From: Anodontia alba
Taxonomy: Eukaryota; Mollusca; Bivalvia; Lucinida; Lucinidae
DNA: 64,000 bases
Direction: 5' to 3'
Assembly: GCA_964016985.1 (NCBI GenBank)
Contig: OZ024823.1
Span: forward strand, 66,546,514-66,610,513
The notes beneath the pieces are model-generated. The model searched no databases. It was given only the letters and a program-made list of their open reading frames with translations, and was not told where the DNA came from. Numbering within the stretch: the stretch's first letter is position 1; the number at the start of each line of letters is the position of its first letter. This document shows, piece after piece, positions 52,939 to 63,903 of the stretch. A program made the translations under genes and the position numbers.

Positions 52939-54295
52939 TATGCTCCCCGAAGAATTTCGGGGGAGCATATAGTCGCCGCTTCGTCCGTGCGTCCGTGCGT
53001 CCGTGTGTCCGTGCGTCCGTGCGTCCGTGCGTCCGTCCCGCTCTTGTCCACGCAAATTCTCGGAAACTGCTTGTCGGATTTCAATGAAACTTCATGGGAA
53101 TATTAAGTATCAAAGGTGGATGCGCATATCACCTGCGTGTTCTGGTTCGATGATTTTTCCAAGAGTTATTGCCCTTTGATGAGTTCTGCATGAATATATA
53201 GGGTACTGTTCGTGTCCACGCGAATTCTCGGAAACTACTAGTCGGATTTCATTGAAACTTCATGGGAATATTAAGTATGGAAGGTGGATGTGCATATCAC
53301 CTGCGTGTTCTGGTTCGATGATTTTTCCAAGAGTTATTGCCCTTTGATGAGTTCTGCATGAATATATAGGGTACTGTTCGTGTCCACGCAAATTCTTAGC
53401 AAATACTGGCAGAAATTCAACGAAATTTTAATGGAATCTTAAGCAGCAATAGGGGATGCGCATATTGTTCAATCTTTCTGGTTAGATGATTTGTCACAGA
53501 GTCATGCTACTTTGTTTAAAGCTGCAGTGTAAGGTCACTGGCTATTTTTAGAAAAGAATTTGTCAACACTCTAGTGCCTACATTTATTGATGGATTTTGA
53601 TATAACTTCAAACAAATGTTGGGTATGATAATATCTTGAGCATGTTTGACATTCAGGGTCCTGGGCTCAAGGTCAAGGTCACTGTGGCTATTTTTAGAAA
53701 AACTTTGTTTTTGCTCTAGTGCCTAGATTTATTGATGGATTTTAATATAATTTCACAAAAATGTTGAGTATGATAACATCTCAAGCAATTTCAATTTCCA
53801 GTGTCCTGGGCTCAATGTCAAGGTCACTGCAGCTTTTAAATATCTTGAGCATGTTCGACATTCACCTGCGTGTTCTGGTTCGATGATTTTTCCAAGAGTT
53901 ATTGCCCTTTGATGAGTTCTGCATGAATATATAGGGTACTGTTCGTGTCCACGCAAATTCTTAGCAAATACTGGCAGAAATTCAACGAAATTTTAATGGA
54001 ATCTTAAGCAGCAATAGGGGATGCGCATATTGTTCAATCTTTCTGGTTAGATGATTTGTCACAGAGTCATGCTACTTTGTTTAAAGCTGCAGTGTAAGGT
54101 CACTGGCTATTTTTAGAAAAGAATTTGTCAACACTTCAGGCAAGCTTATCTGTCCACCAACAGGTTTTGTGATACTCCATTTTGAAGTACAGTGAGTATA
54201 CACAGTATACCGCTCTTTATCTAGGATAATGTTTCCTGTTCCGACTATTGCATGTTCGGGGAGCATCCATCGGTTTCACCGATATTCTTGTTTTT
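52939..54295. mobile_element. Array element, 'gggggagcatatagtcgcc' type (pearl-like)
   Basis: The left end is a near-perfect hairpin (tatgctccccgaa-gaa-tttcgggggagcata). A GTCCGTGC microsatellite follows. Units share 'cgcaaattctcggaaact' and 'gttattgccctttgatgagt'. The right end repeats 'cggggagcat' and finishes with the hairpin atcggtttcaccgat then attcttgttttt. A 565-bp exact internal duplication lies within. Confidence 0.82.
53298..54136. repeat. Exact internal duplication, offset 565 bp
   Basis: The text from 'cacctgcgtgttctggttcg' (53298) through 'aagaatttgtcaacact' (about 53571) recurs from 53863 to about 54136 with no difference that I can see over ~274 bp. The offset is 565 bp, measured at both ends. 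This is a recent duplication or a conversion tract. Confidence 0.9.
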
Positions 54296-54701
54296 GGCAA
54301 ATACGGATGGGAGCACAGACATATGAGCGAATGGATGGACAGAATAACAAAGACTATATACCCCCCAAACATACTTTGTATGCCTGGGGTATAAAAGTTT
54401 TAACTATGACAAAGGAGTCAAAGTCTTAGGTCAGCTAAATTATTGAGATTGTAGTTTGTGACTCAATTGTGAATTCACATGGAGATTGTCCATCATAGTG
54501 GGTATTTTATGGCACAGAAACTGGAAACAAGATGAAGAATGTAACCTTTTTTGCTCTTAATTTTGTTTAAAATTGTCTGAAAACCCTATATTTAACCATG
54601 TTAACCAAAAAATAATTTTTATGAAAAATCCTTTATTTTCAGGAGAGCCTGAACTGATTTATTTTCATATCAGACAAAAAAAAAATAAAAAAAAAATACT
54701 A
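54296..54701. other. No recognised feature
   Basis: AT-rich spacer ending in poly(A). No gene or repeat supported. Confidence 0.45.
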
Positions 54702-54988
54702 CATTATGAAAACTCGCCTATACAAGTATAGAGAAAATTTCACCTCCAAAAAACTGAAAATTTTCAGATTAAAAACTCTGATACTTTTTATATTTCTGCT
54801 CAAAACATAGATTGTGGGTACTCGTTAGAACTGCCTTGGTGAGGCAGTTCTAACGAGTACCCACAATCTATGTTTTTGTGCAGAAATAAGAAAAATAAAG
54901 TATACCCCTGTGAACCCCACTTTTTGCTATAGAAAAGTGGGGTTTAAGGGGGTCAAAATTATATAGGCATGTTTTCGTCATGATAATG
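54702..54988. mobile_element. Palindrome-bearing MITE, copy 2 (inverted), best preserved
   Basis: The ends are cattatgaaaactcgcctat and the inverse of cattatcatgacgaaaacat then gcc. It is inverted relative to copies 1 and 3. It contains the palindrome module (54791-54890) and the second hairpin (aaccccacttttt and aaaagtggggttt near 54915-54948). Confidence 0.82.
54791..54890. repeat. Palindrome module, copy 4 (type copy)
   Basis: The left arm tatttctgctcaaaacatag continues attgtgggtactcgttagaa and ctgcc. The right arm starts ggcagttctaacgagtaccc, continues acaatctatg and ends gcagaaata. The arms are ~45 bp and nearly perfect around a loop of about 8 nt (ttggtgag-like). Confidence 0.92.
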
Positions 54989-55644
54989 TTTGGTTAAAAA
55001 AACAACAACAAAATAACAAACATTTTAGAATCCTTGAACACTAAACAGTGTGCTTCTGAGGAGTACATACATGACATGTACATGTTTTCATAGAGGAATA
55101 ATAAAAAAAGAATATTTGTATTAATGTATACTGGTATAGCCCTTTTATCTAGAGCTCTGTACATACCTAGTAAACAGTAAAAGACTACACCTATTGTTAA
55201 ATTTAGCAGAAGAGAGTTCATTACACGTTTTGTTTTGTTTTGTTTGTTTTGTTGTTGTTGTTTTGTTTTTTTTCAGTTTTTCAAAGAAATTTTTTTTTTT
55301 TTTTTTTTTTTAATCAACACTATGTCCAGCTCGCACTTAGTGATTGATCATATTATATTGTAGAAGCAGGGGATCATATTGTAAAAATAGATCATATATG
55401 ATGATTGGATTAATATACTAATTTTTAATTGCAGATTTGATTGTAGTTTATAAATTACTCAGAAATTTCATGGTTGACATAAAGGCCCAAAAATAAGTAC
55501 TCTGCAGTATGTTATTTGTATGTATAGCTATTTATAGTTGTTTACAAAAGTTTGTGAAAATTGTAAAAAACAAAAAAAAAAAATGTAAAAAAAAAACAAA
55601 AAAAAAAAAAACAACAACAAAAAATATTTATTTCCAGTGCTACT
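54989..55644. other. Low-complexity stretch
   Basis: Poly(T) tracts at 55205-55315 and A-rich tracts at 55565-55625 dominate. No gene supported. Confidence 0.6.
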
Positions 55645-55924
55645 GTCATTTTGGTACAGGCTTTTATAATTTTGATCCCCCTTAAACCCCACTTTTATAC
55701 AGTAAAACTGGGGTTTATATGGGTATAAATTATTTTTATTTTTTCTGCTCAGAACATAGATTGTGGAAACTCATTAGAACCACCTCACTGAGACGGTGCC
55801 AACGGGTAACCACAATCCATATTTTGAGCAGAAATATGAAATATATCAGATTTTTTTATCTGAAAATTTTCATTTTTTGGTGGTGATATTTTCAGTATAT
55901 TTGAATAGACATGATTTCGTAATG
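55645..55924. mobile_element. Palindrome-bearing MITE, copy 3
   Basis: Same orientation and order as copy 1: the hairpin 'aaccccacttttatacagta' with 'aaactggggttt', the palindrome module (55743-55833), 'tatctgaaaattttc', 'tttttggtggtgatattttc', then 'gaatagacatgatttcgtaa'. The palindrome is partly decayed here. Confidence 0.78.
55743..55833. repeat. Palindrome module, copy 5
   Basis: 'catagattgtggaaactcat' and 'gggtaaccacaatccatat' pair, with inner arms 'agaaccacctcactg' and 'gagacggtgcc' only partly complementary. Confidence 0.7.
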
Positions 55925-56152
55925 TATAAACATTTGATGTACAGAGATAGCTTTCCTGGCATATATAATGGGTTTCTGATGTTTATTTTTTATTTGTTTG
56001 TTTGTTGTTGTTTTATTTTTTATTTCATTTTAGTCAATTTATTAAATGTTATACTAACAAAGAATTTATAAGGGTAATAAGATGACATTTTCTTCTTTCT
56101 TTTTTTTTTAGCAGATACAAGGCATATTTTACTCAGACTAACATTTCTGTGA

Positions 56153-56215
56153 CAAAAAAAAAAATATATATATATATATATGTGTGTGTTTGTGTGTGTG
56201 TTTTTTGTTTTTTTT
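56153..56215. repeat. A/TA/TG microsatellite tract
   Basis: A compound of poly(A), (TA)n, (TG)n and poly(T) just downstream of a pyrimidine-rich acceptor-like site at 56100-56112. Confidence 0.9.
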
Positions 56216-56564
56216 TTTGTGTTAGATTAGTGAAATCTCTTTCACAGGATTACTTTTATTGCTAGGTACTCATTCAAAGACTGACAATTGGTAATTTAGG
56301 AAATCAAAGCAATAATTCTTAGATAAGGACAGCTTAAAACAACAAAAAAATCAGGGCTATGATTACCACATGTGTCTACCCAATTTTCCCTTAGAGTGTC
56401 ACAATGTGGCATAAAACTCACAATTCTACCTGTCCTACCAGCATGATAATAATAAGGGTGTGATTTATGGCAATAAACAATAAATTGCACCTGGCTGTGG
56501 CAAAGCTCTAGATAAGAAGCATAATTATCCTTAATACACATGTTTTAAAATAGAATTACAAATA

Positions 56565-57986
56565 CAGTCGACTCTCGTTATCTCGAACTTCACGGGACCT
56601 GATAAAAATGTTCGAGTTATCAGTAGTTCGAGACAAACAAATTGTGACGTCATAGGTATGACGACTGTTCGCCTCTGTTCGCCAAAACGTGTTGGAAGGC
56701 ACATGTATATGGCAATTTACATAATTTACGCGTACTTCAGTTTGCATTGTTACTGTTTGTTTTAGGAGATGCAATGGTTGTCTTGGAATAATATCATCAA
56801 TAAATGTTAATAATAATAAATTTCAAACGTCTCTTGTTGTCTTTTAATACACCTGCAAATTTGGATTTCCATGTGAGCTACAAATAAATTACTGGTTTCC
56901 GGGTTGTGTTAGCTATACCTTAAGAACTGGTTTGGATTAGCTCCCTTCGCATAGACGACTCGATAAAGAGTTGACTGGTTTCCGCTTTTGCATAAAAACG
57001 CTTATAATGTTAAGCGGCAGCTGTAAGCTAGTTTGGATTATCTCCCCTCGCATAAACGAACTCTCTTAGAGCGGCAAACTGTAGATCCTGCAGAGAAAGC
57101 TCGTTATGAGCCGTCTCATCTGGACCTACACTATTTGTGCAGGTATCCGTATCAGTCTACAGGGTCGGAAGGGTTAACATCGGTACCCACGAGTGATTCG
57201 TCTATTTGAGGCCCTGCACGACAACTCCTATTAGAAGACTGTGCGATTGTCAAAGACTCGGATCAGCCTGCACGCCCACGAATTTTCCATTATACGCATG
57301 AGCCTTATCTGGGCTTACCAAAGAGCACCGCCTGACCAAAGAGTAACAAGCAAAGATTCAGACTTAGCTAGCATGTTCAATACAGGCTGATTTGAGTCGG
57401 AACCTGTCGCGCACTGACTTTTCTTGAAGATGCCATATCATTCAGACGGACAGTACTCAATAGTGAAGAGCATATCTAAACAATAAATTAAAGAAACTTC
57501 GTTAATTAATCTTCCATAACACTATTCTGAGCTGCTTTTTATCTTACAAATAAATGACACGAGACGGTGTCGAGCGCCGCGTGTCAAACCCGACTCGACA
57601 CGCACGTGATTTCTTAATTACGGATTTTAGACATTGTTTGTGTTGTTTGTAATTACCTGGACAAAGGGGAAAATTAAAATATTGATTTATTTATCAATGG
57701 CCTATTATGATTTTCATTAACTGAGAGACCGGCAGCGCCGCATCTTACATTTTGTTTTCCTTCGTCATGGTCCGAGTTCGAGATACGCGGTAGTAAAAAC
57801 TGTGAAAAATTTATTCAGGGCCTGAAAATGATGGACGAGATAGCCGAAGTGTCGACATAAAAGTAGTTCGACATACTCGAAGCTGAAATACAATAAATAT
57901 ATAAGGAAAATAATCGGACTTGGAAATCAGTTCGACATAAGTGATAGGATCGAGATAAGAGGGGTCGAGATAACGAGAGTCAACTG
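56565..57986. mobile_element. Pogo/Tigger-like non-autonomous element, 1,422 bp
   Basis: The left terminus cagtcgactctcgttatctc then gaac, and the right is the inverse of cagttgactctcgttatctc then gacc. TIRs are ~24 bp with one or two mismatches. TA flanks at 56563-56564 and 57987-57988. Further 'ttcgagttatc', 'gttcgacata' and 'atcgagataag' repeats lie inside both ends. The interior has no transposase. GC content is higher than the flanks. Confidence 0.9.
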
Positions 57987-58084
57987 TAGTTAACTCTTTA
58001 GCATTACTTCAGTGAGGTTATTTCAATGAGGATTCAGGGATCTGCCCATGGAGAAATTAGAAAAAAAAAAACAATCATACTTTT

Positions 58085-58320
58085 TCATAATCCCAGACTT
58101 AAATAAAGTATATACCCCTGCTCCAGAAAAGAGGAGAACCAAGACATTTATTTCTCTTAATTTTGCAAGAAAACATGTTTAATATGAGTACTCATTAGAA
58201 GTAGATACTTCTAATGAAAACTCTCAGCATGTTGTTATTTATGTATACATAAAATAGTAATGATAAAAAAAATCCATGATTTTTTTATTGAAAAAAAAAA
58301 ATCATCTTATCTGGAGCTCT
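58085..58320. repeat. Palindrome module, copy 6, with flanks
   Basis: 'tatgagtactcattagaagt' pairs with 'acttctaatgaaaactctca' at 58184-58228. The preceding 'tatacccctg' and 'tttatttctcttaattttgc' match the MITE flanks. The tail 'atcttatctggagctct' resembles sequence near 5.3-5.6 kb. Confidence 0.65.
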
Positions 58321-58494
58321 GTTTTTGTTTGAGATATATGTACAAAAATAATGCACACACACACACAGTGGACTATAGAAAAAACTCATATGTTTGAAAA
58401 AAGTCACAGATTTGGATAGAATTTTTCTCTACCTAAATCTGTGACTTTATTTTTCAGTGACTTTTTAAACCTTACACAAACACAAAATGTATTT

Positions 58495-58765
58495 GTGTGG
58501 CAGGAGAGGGGTATACTGTTGTTACGTTGTCTGTCCATATGTCTGTCGGTTAGTTTTAGGATCTGCTTCTTAACTTACTAAGTAGTTTAAGAAATCTTTT
58601 CATATTTTGCATAAATGTTGATATTGATAAGATGTTGCTGTCAGATAAAAATGCAGACCTAGTGGTTAATTCTTTAATGTTACTTAAAATTCCCTTTGTA
58701 TTTCTTGAAAAGGCATTTTGGTTTCTGCTTCTAATCTTGCCTAATAATTTGAGGAATACCGTATT
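58495..58765. repeat. Decayed array element fragment
   Basis: It begins after 'ttgtctgtccatatgtctgt' and contains 'cttttcatattttgcataaa' and 'tgatgttgctgt'-type phrases that recur at 59095-59145. Probably two units of an old array, now separated by the palindrome at 58867. Confidence 0.55.
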
Positions 58766-58866
58766 CAACCTTATTACTGCAGAACACCTGTAAGCGCAGA
58801 GTCAAGCAATTCCGTAGTCTTCAGATTACATAAAGCAAGTGTACTTTTTGTCTATTTATTTTTAAA

Positions 58867-58940
58867 TGCATATGTTGTGGGCACCAATTTGAATTGCATG
58901 GACATGTTGATGCAATTCAAATGAGTACCCACAACATACA
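58867..58940. repeat. Palindrome module, copy 7
   Basis: The left arm gcatatgttgtgggcaccaa, inner tttgaattgcat, and the right arm atgcaattcaaatgagtacc then cacaacata. The outer arm matches the family; the inner arm is entirely different from copies 2 and 4 yet still self-complementary. Confidence 0.8.
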
Positions 58941-59029
58941 CTTTATAAAGAAAATAAAAAAAAAAAATCACATAAACATCATCAAATAAGTCCTTTGATA
59001 ATATACACTTAGTAGGTAGATAATATTAT

Positions 59030-59615
59030 ATCACAAGTTTTCCTAATAGTTTTTAAAAACCTAAGTGCACAGTGTGGTAATAAGATAGAATATGGTATTT
59101 TCATATTTTGCATAAATGTTGATAGTGATGTGATGTTGCTGTAGAGCAAAATAGGTTATGGTCAATTCCCTTTGTTCTTCTGGAAATTTTGCTTTGGCAT
59201 GACTGTATGGTGCTTGCATGGTGAAATCAGCTTGTCTCAAAATATTTGTTGAAACAACAGACTCATTACAGGGGTATTGAGTGCAAGAAGTATGATGTGA
59301 AAAAAATATTCTTGTCAAAATGACAGTTTTTTTTCACTTGGCCAGAGAAAATTAATTATTAGATTCTAAGTCCCACCTGCCCCCAAAATTCTGACCAAAT
59401 AAAAAATTTTTAGTTGGAAAACATTTTCAGAAACAACTGGACTTTTGCTAAAAACAGATTTTATAACACTTTTAAGATCTGCAAATGAATTACATGTATC
59501 GTTATGAAAAGAGTATTAAAAAAAAGTTTTCTTCTCTTTGTAAAGGTAATAAGTGTCATTTATCATGTTTTGCTATGAGATCTTCACTGTATGGCCCAGG
59601 AATGAAAAAATAAAA
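59030..59615. other. Second half of the decayed array fragment, then nothing
   Basis: 59090-59200 repeats phrases of 58595-58720 ('tcatattttgcataaatgtt'). From 59216 to 59615 I see no gene or repeat. Confidence 0.45.
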
Positions 59616-59815
59616 AATGAAATCATTCAGATTGGAAATCCAGTATGGCTGCCATCTTGAAAATCTATATTGAAATTCTCCTCAATTGATAATATTATGC
59701 TAAATGACTCTAAACTTGGTTGGAAGTATTGAGATGACTTGTAGATCAAAAATGGCTAAAATTGTTCTGGTCGGGAATCCAAGATCGCTGCCACAGTCAC
59801 CATCTTCAAATTCTA
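59616..59815. repeat. Isolated unit of the 'atccaagatggc' array family
   Basis: 'attggaaatccagtatggct', 'atcttgaaaatctat', 'gatgacttgtagatcaaaaa' and 'ctaaaattgttctggtcggg' correspond to the units at 11.6-12.5 kb. Confidence 0.75.
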
Positions 59816-59835
59816 ACTGCTTAGGGGGAATAAAA

Positions 59836-59915
59836 GTATTGTAAGGTAAACTGACTGCACTTAATATGACCCTGTTGGGTTGACTGGGCCGTAAAACCTC
59901 AACACAAACAAACAA
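59836..59915 (+). mobile_element. SINE family A, 3' tail fragment
   Basis: Only the last ~80 bp remain: 'aggtaaactgactgcactta', 'gggttgactgggccgtaaaa' and 'cctcaacacaaacaaacaaa'. A severely 5'-truncated copy. Confidence 0.85.
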
Positions 59916-60299
59916 ACTAAAACAATTTTATGTTTGATATTATAGTCATTTGTTTTTCTTTCAGGTAATGGTTTCAATAGTGCTTTGACAAACATTGAGC
60001 TCACAAATATACATGCACTAGAGTGATAGTTAATGAAGAAATGGAAGTTGGATCATGTGCATACCGTTGATGAGGAATCCAGTGTAATGCCAGAAACATT
60101 GAGAAGGAATCATTATCTTATTGGTGAAAGCTTGTAGGATTATCATGGTCAACACAACACTCCTCACAGTTAGTTCAGTAGAGGAAGGGTGTGCTTCTCA
60201 CCAAATGGATTAATATGCATTTAACTCTTAAAATGCCAAGGAAACCTGCATCTGAAAATGACCTCTGTTTTTGTCGTCTGCTGAATATTCTTGCAAACT

Positions 60300-60440
60300 T
60301 TTCAAACCTATTTTTGCATACAGGCAAACAGTATGGACCCTGATCAGACTAGGAGCAGTCTGATCTGGGTCCTCACTGTTTGCAAAACAGACTTTAAAAA
60401 TCACAAGCAGATGACAAATCAGATGACAATTGTTGTGACT
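60300..60440. repeat. Inverted repeat with 'tctgatctgggtc' arms
   Basis: 'gcaaacagtatggaccctga' with 'tcagacta' pairs with 'tagtctgatctgggtcctca'-like sequence and 'ctgtttgc'. The arm resembles 'tctgatctgggtctacactg' in the 95-bp array at 48.9-50.1 kb. Confidence 0.7.
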
Positions 60441-61223
60441 GGCAGTGTAAAGGTTAAGTGCAAATATTGTATATAAAATCAAAAGACAATGGGAGATAGT
60501 AGCCTGTTAATTCCCGTTAGTACTCTCTGTAAACAACAAGGTCCACCAAAACATTTTGTAGTACTTATTAGGACTCCAAAATTATTGAAGCGATTTGTCC
60601 CTTATTAGGCAAGAAGGTTGTTTGGGTAGGGGGATTTAAAAATAGCTAAAATTATGGTGATCTGCCTCTTGGTTCAGTTGCCATGGCAACATAAAGCTCC
60701 CATAGATGACCTATGAAGAAAACAGAGGATTCTTATTGGAAGGGCCCAGTTAGAATTGGTCTACCTGGCACTTTACCTATGAAGGGAGATAATAGAAACA
60801 CTGTTGATGTCTCTCATTGTTACAGTATCCCATTTCAAAATGCCAGCTCTCCATATAAAGTCTTGTCACAATGAGTATTTTACCATCTGCTTTAAGGCGT
60901 AATGCTGAAATGTCCAATTACAATGCTTAATTCTTAAAGCACCAAGTAGAATTGCAGCATACAACACTCATTTCTGTTTTTCAGATAAAATAAGGCTGAC
61001 ATTTCATATGAAATGTCTACCAACATTTCATGTGAAATGTCTACCTAGCACTCAAGTCACATGGCAAGCCTTATTTATTTGCAGCTCTGTTTAAAGCCAA
61101 CAGCATTGTCTTGATAATTACCATGAGCAAATGTTGCTGTTTCTTTCTGAGGGATGTGGTCCCCCATTTGCTCAAGGTAATTACCCAAACAAGTAATTTC
61201 TCTAGTAACTGGATATAAATAGT
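60441..61223. other. No recognised feature
   Basis: Apart from a short duplication near 60995-61045 ('catttcatatgaaatgtcta' twice), no gene or repeat is supported. Confidence 0.45.
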
Positions 61224-61236
61224 TCTAGACAAAAGG

Positions 61237-61526
61237 GTGGGGCTGGTTGGGAGGTGTGAAGGTGTCGTGTATCTTACATCACCCAGCCGTCCAACTGATA
61301 TTGGCTTACAGCTGGGCAAGGCCTGCTATCCTTGTAGCAGGTAAGAGTAGAGGGGGACTGTTTCTATTCTTCTGCTTCTTCACTTTCATTCCTGTTCCTT
61401 TTTCTTCCTAGTCCCTCTCATTTTTCTCCTCTACTATCTGTTGTATCTGTTTTTCATCCTTTCTGTGGGAAAAAACATAAAATGACCCACAAGGGTTGAG
61501 GTGTTGTTAAACCCCAACACAATCAA
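61237..61526 (+). mobile_element. SINE family B, full length
   Basis: The head 'ggtgtgaaggtgtcgtgtat', 'gtccaactgatattggctta' and 'ctgctatccttgtagcaggt' are intact. The centre is CT-rich; the tail is gttaaaccccaacacaatca. Flanked by a perfect 13-nt duplication tctagacaaaagg (61224-61236 and 61527-61539). Confidence 0.94.
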
Positions 61527-61561
61527 TCTAGACAAAAGGCAAATAACAAAAATTATGTTAT

Positions 61562-62590
61562 TATAGCCCAGCTTTCAGAAAGTGGGGCTATACTGGATTT
61601 GCCTTGTCCTTCAGTCATTCCTTCCTTCCATCATTCTTTACCTCATTCCTTTCTTCTGTCCATCATTCTGTTCATCCTCATCAGATAAATTTTGGTGGCA
61701 CTTTTCTCAAGAACTGTAAGGTTACAAAGTTGTAACTTGGTACACACATACCCAGTGGGTTGATGTATGGTGTGTACAGGGATCAGGGGCAAAGGCCTAT
61801 AACTCTAGGAGTTACATGATAGGTTTTACAGTTTACCATTAATGAAAATTTTTCATCACAGATTTCTAAGGAACAGTGAAAGGTATAACAGTGAAACTTG
61901 GTACATGCATGGACAAATGGCTGATGTATAGGGCATACCAGAATCAGCACCAAGGGCATATAACTCTGAGTTACATATCTTGATTGGTTTTACAATTTGC
62001 CATTCATGAATAATTTTGTCACACTTTTCTCAAAAAAGGTTACAAAGTTGAAACTTAGTACATACATGGATAGTGGGCTGATGTATTGTGTATACCAGAA
62101 TATACCAGAATCATGGCAGAGTTAAATCCCTTGATAGTTTTTATAATTTATCATAAATGAAAAAAAATCACTACAGATTTCTTGGGCCCTATTAAAGCTA
62201 TAATTTGACACTTGATACAGACATGGACCGTAGGCTGTTGTATCATGTGTACCAGAATCAGGGCCAAGGGCATATAACTTTCGGTGTTACAGCCCTTGAT
62301 AGGTTTTACAGTTTGCCATTAGTGAAACATTTTTGTCACCTTTTCTCAAGAACTGTTAGGGTAACAAAGTTGAAACCTGGTATACACATGGACAGTGGAT
62401 TGATGTATCATGTAAACCAGAATCATAGCCAAGGGCCAATAACTCATTAAGTTAAATCCCTTGATAGGTTTTATGTTGCCATGTTACCATGTCCAACAGT
62501 GATGTTATCTGGTACGTGTAAGCATGAATTCCAAATATTTCAACACTATGGGTATTTCTCCTAATAGTGCTGCAGCAGGGCTATAGTCAG
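61562..62590. mobile_element. Array element, 'tatagccc' type, ~160-bp units (pearl-like)
   Basis: The left hairpin is tatagcccagcttt-cag-aaagtggggctata. It is followed by a 'ccttccttccatcattc' stretch in place of a GTCC tract. About five units share 'gttacaaagttgaaacttgg', 'ggctgatgtat.gtgtacca' and 'gggcatataactc'. The right end has 'gctgcagcagggctatagt'. Confidence 0.78.
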
Positions 62591-62933
62591 GGTCTCTGAC
62601 AGCTAAAGTTTTACAGTGGCATTCTTAGTAAGTACTACACCATGATTTGGTAGAACAATATTTGCTAAAAAAAAGCCTTACCCAGAGTTCTGATATATGA
62701 TACTGTGTATATAGTAGCTGCACTTTTTTGCCTATACAATCTAAATCATTTGATGACACATAATGAACATGACTTCTAATTGTGTCTTATGCTGTATTAT
62801 GATGTACTGTATTTCTGCTTGAAGGATTTATGTTAGTAGTATGGAATAGTTTATAGTATAAATTCAAGAACTTGAACATTGACTTTGTTTGTAGTGCAGA
62901 GATGATGGTGAATAGACGTTTAATCATTTCTAT
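62591..62933. other. No recognised feature
   Basis: AT-rich spacer without a supported gene or repeat. Confidence 0.45.
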
Positions 62934-63606
62934 ACCCTGCCACTCATTAGTCGCAGGGTATTATGGTATCACATTGGCTGTCCATGTGTCTACCAATCTA
63001 TTTATCCGTCTGTCATAGTCTGTCAGTGCGTATCTCATTTCTGGATGAGAACTTGAGTAAATGTGAATGGATTTTCACCAAACTTAGTATATGCATCGAT
63101 ATTGTAAAGATCTGGTTTGGGATTGTTAATGGGCAAATTTACATCAGTTTTGGACAGAGTTATATGCCCGCGACATGTCCATCTTTTCGTTTCTGGATGA
63201 TAACTTGAGAATAAATATCAGTTTCATCAAACTTGGTATATGCATTGATACTGAGGAGGTTTTGACTGAGTTATCTGCCTGCAGCACTTCCATATTTTTG
63301 TTTTCAGATGTTAACTTGTGTAAAATTCAAGGGATTATCACCTAACTTGGTTTGTATATTGATATTATGGAGATCTGGTTTGGGATTGCTGATGGACAAA
63401 TTGCAATAATTTTTAACAGAGTTATCTGCCTGGACAGGTCCCGAGTTTTGCTCAGAAGATAACCAGTAAATTTCAGTGGAGTTTTACCAAATGTGCCATT
63501 TGCATTGATATTATAGAGATCTGCTTTTGGAATGCTAATGGCCAAATTTTGTCATTTTTCGACAGTTATATGCCCTGGATTTGGAAGTGGCGGGGTATTA
63601 TTGTTT
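62934..63606. mobile_element. Array element, 'gccac/gtggcggggtat' type (pearl-like)
   Basis: The left hairpin is accctgccac-tcattag-tcgcagggt with 'attatgg' following. 'gtctaccaatctatttatcc' and 'gtctgtcatagtctgtc' stand for the decayed GTCC tract. Four ~150-bp units share 'gagatctggtttgggattg' and 'gttatctgcctg'. The right end is gtggcggggtattattgttt. Related to 23740-24220. Confidence 0.78.
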
Positions 63607-63903
63607 CACATTTTTATTTGAGACTATAAAAGAGTATTTTCAAAGATGAATAATGTATTGACTGTTGATGGTTGTGTTTTTAGCATGATGTATTTTGTAC
63701 TATTGAGTGTAATTTAATTACAGAGTTGACATTTCTATCCGTATTTATTGAAACATCAGATAAAAAAAAGCATCTGGAGAAAAGGAGGTATATTTGGTTA
63801 TTATGTACATTAAAAAAATTTGATTGGTAGAAGTAACAAAAACAAAATGTAATCAGGCTTGTAAGTGAGAAGATTAAAAAAAATGCAACAACAACAACAA
63901 CAA
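63607..63903. other. No recognised feature
   Basis: AT-rich, with a short 'acaacaacaacaac' tract at the end. Confidence 0.45.

Noticed and set aside
52975..53040. GTCCGTGC microsatellite as an independent satellite
   Set aside because: It occupies the fixed position just inside the left hairpin of the array element, as in the sibling families, so it is part of that element.
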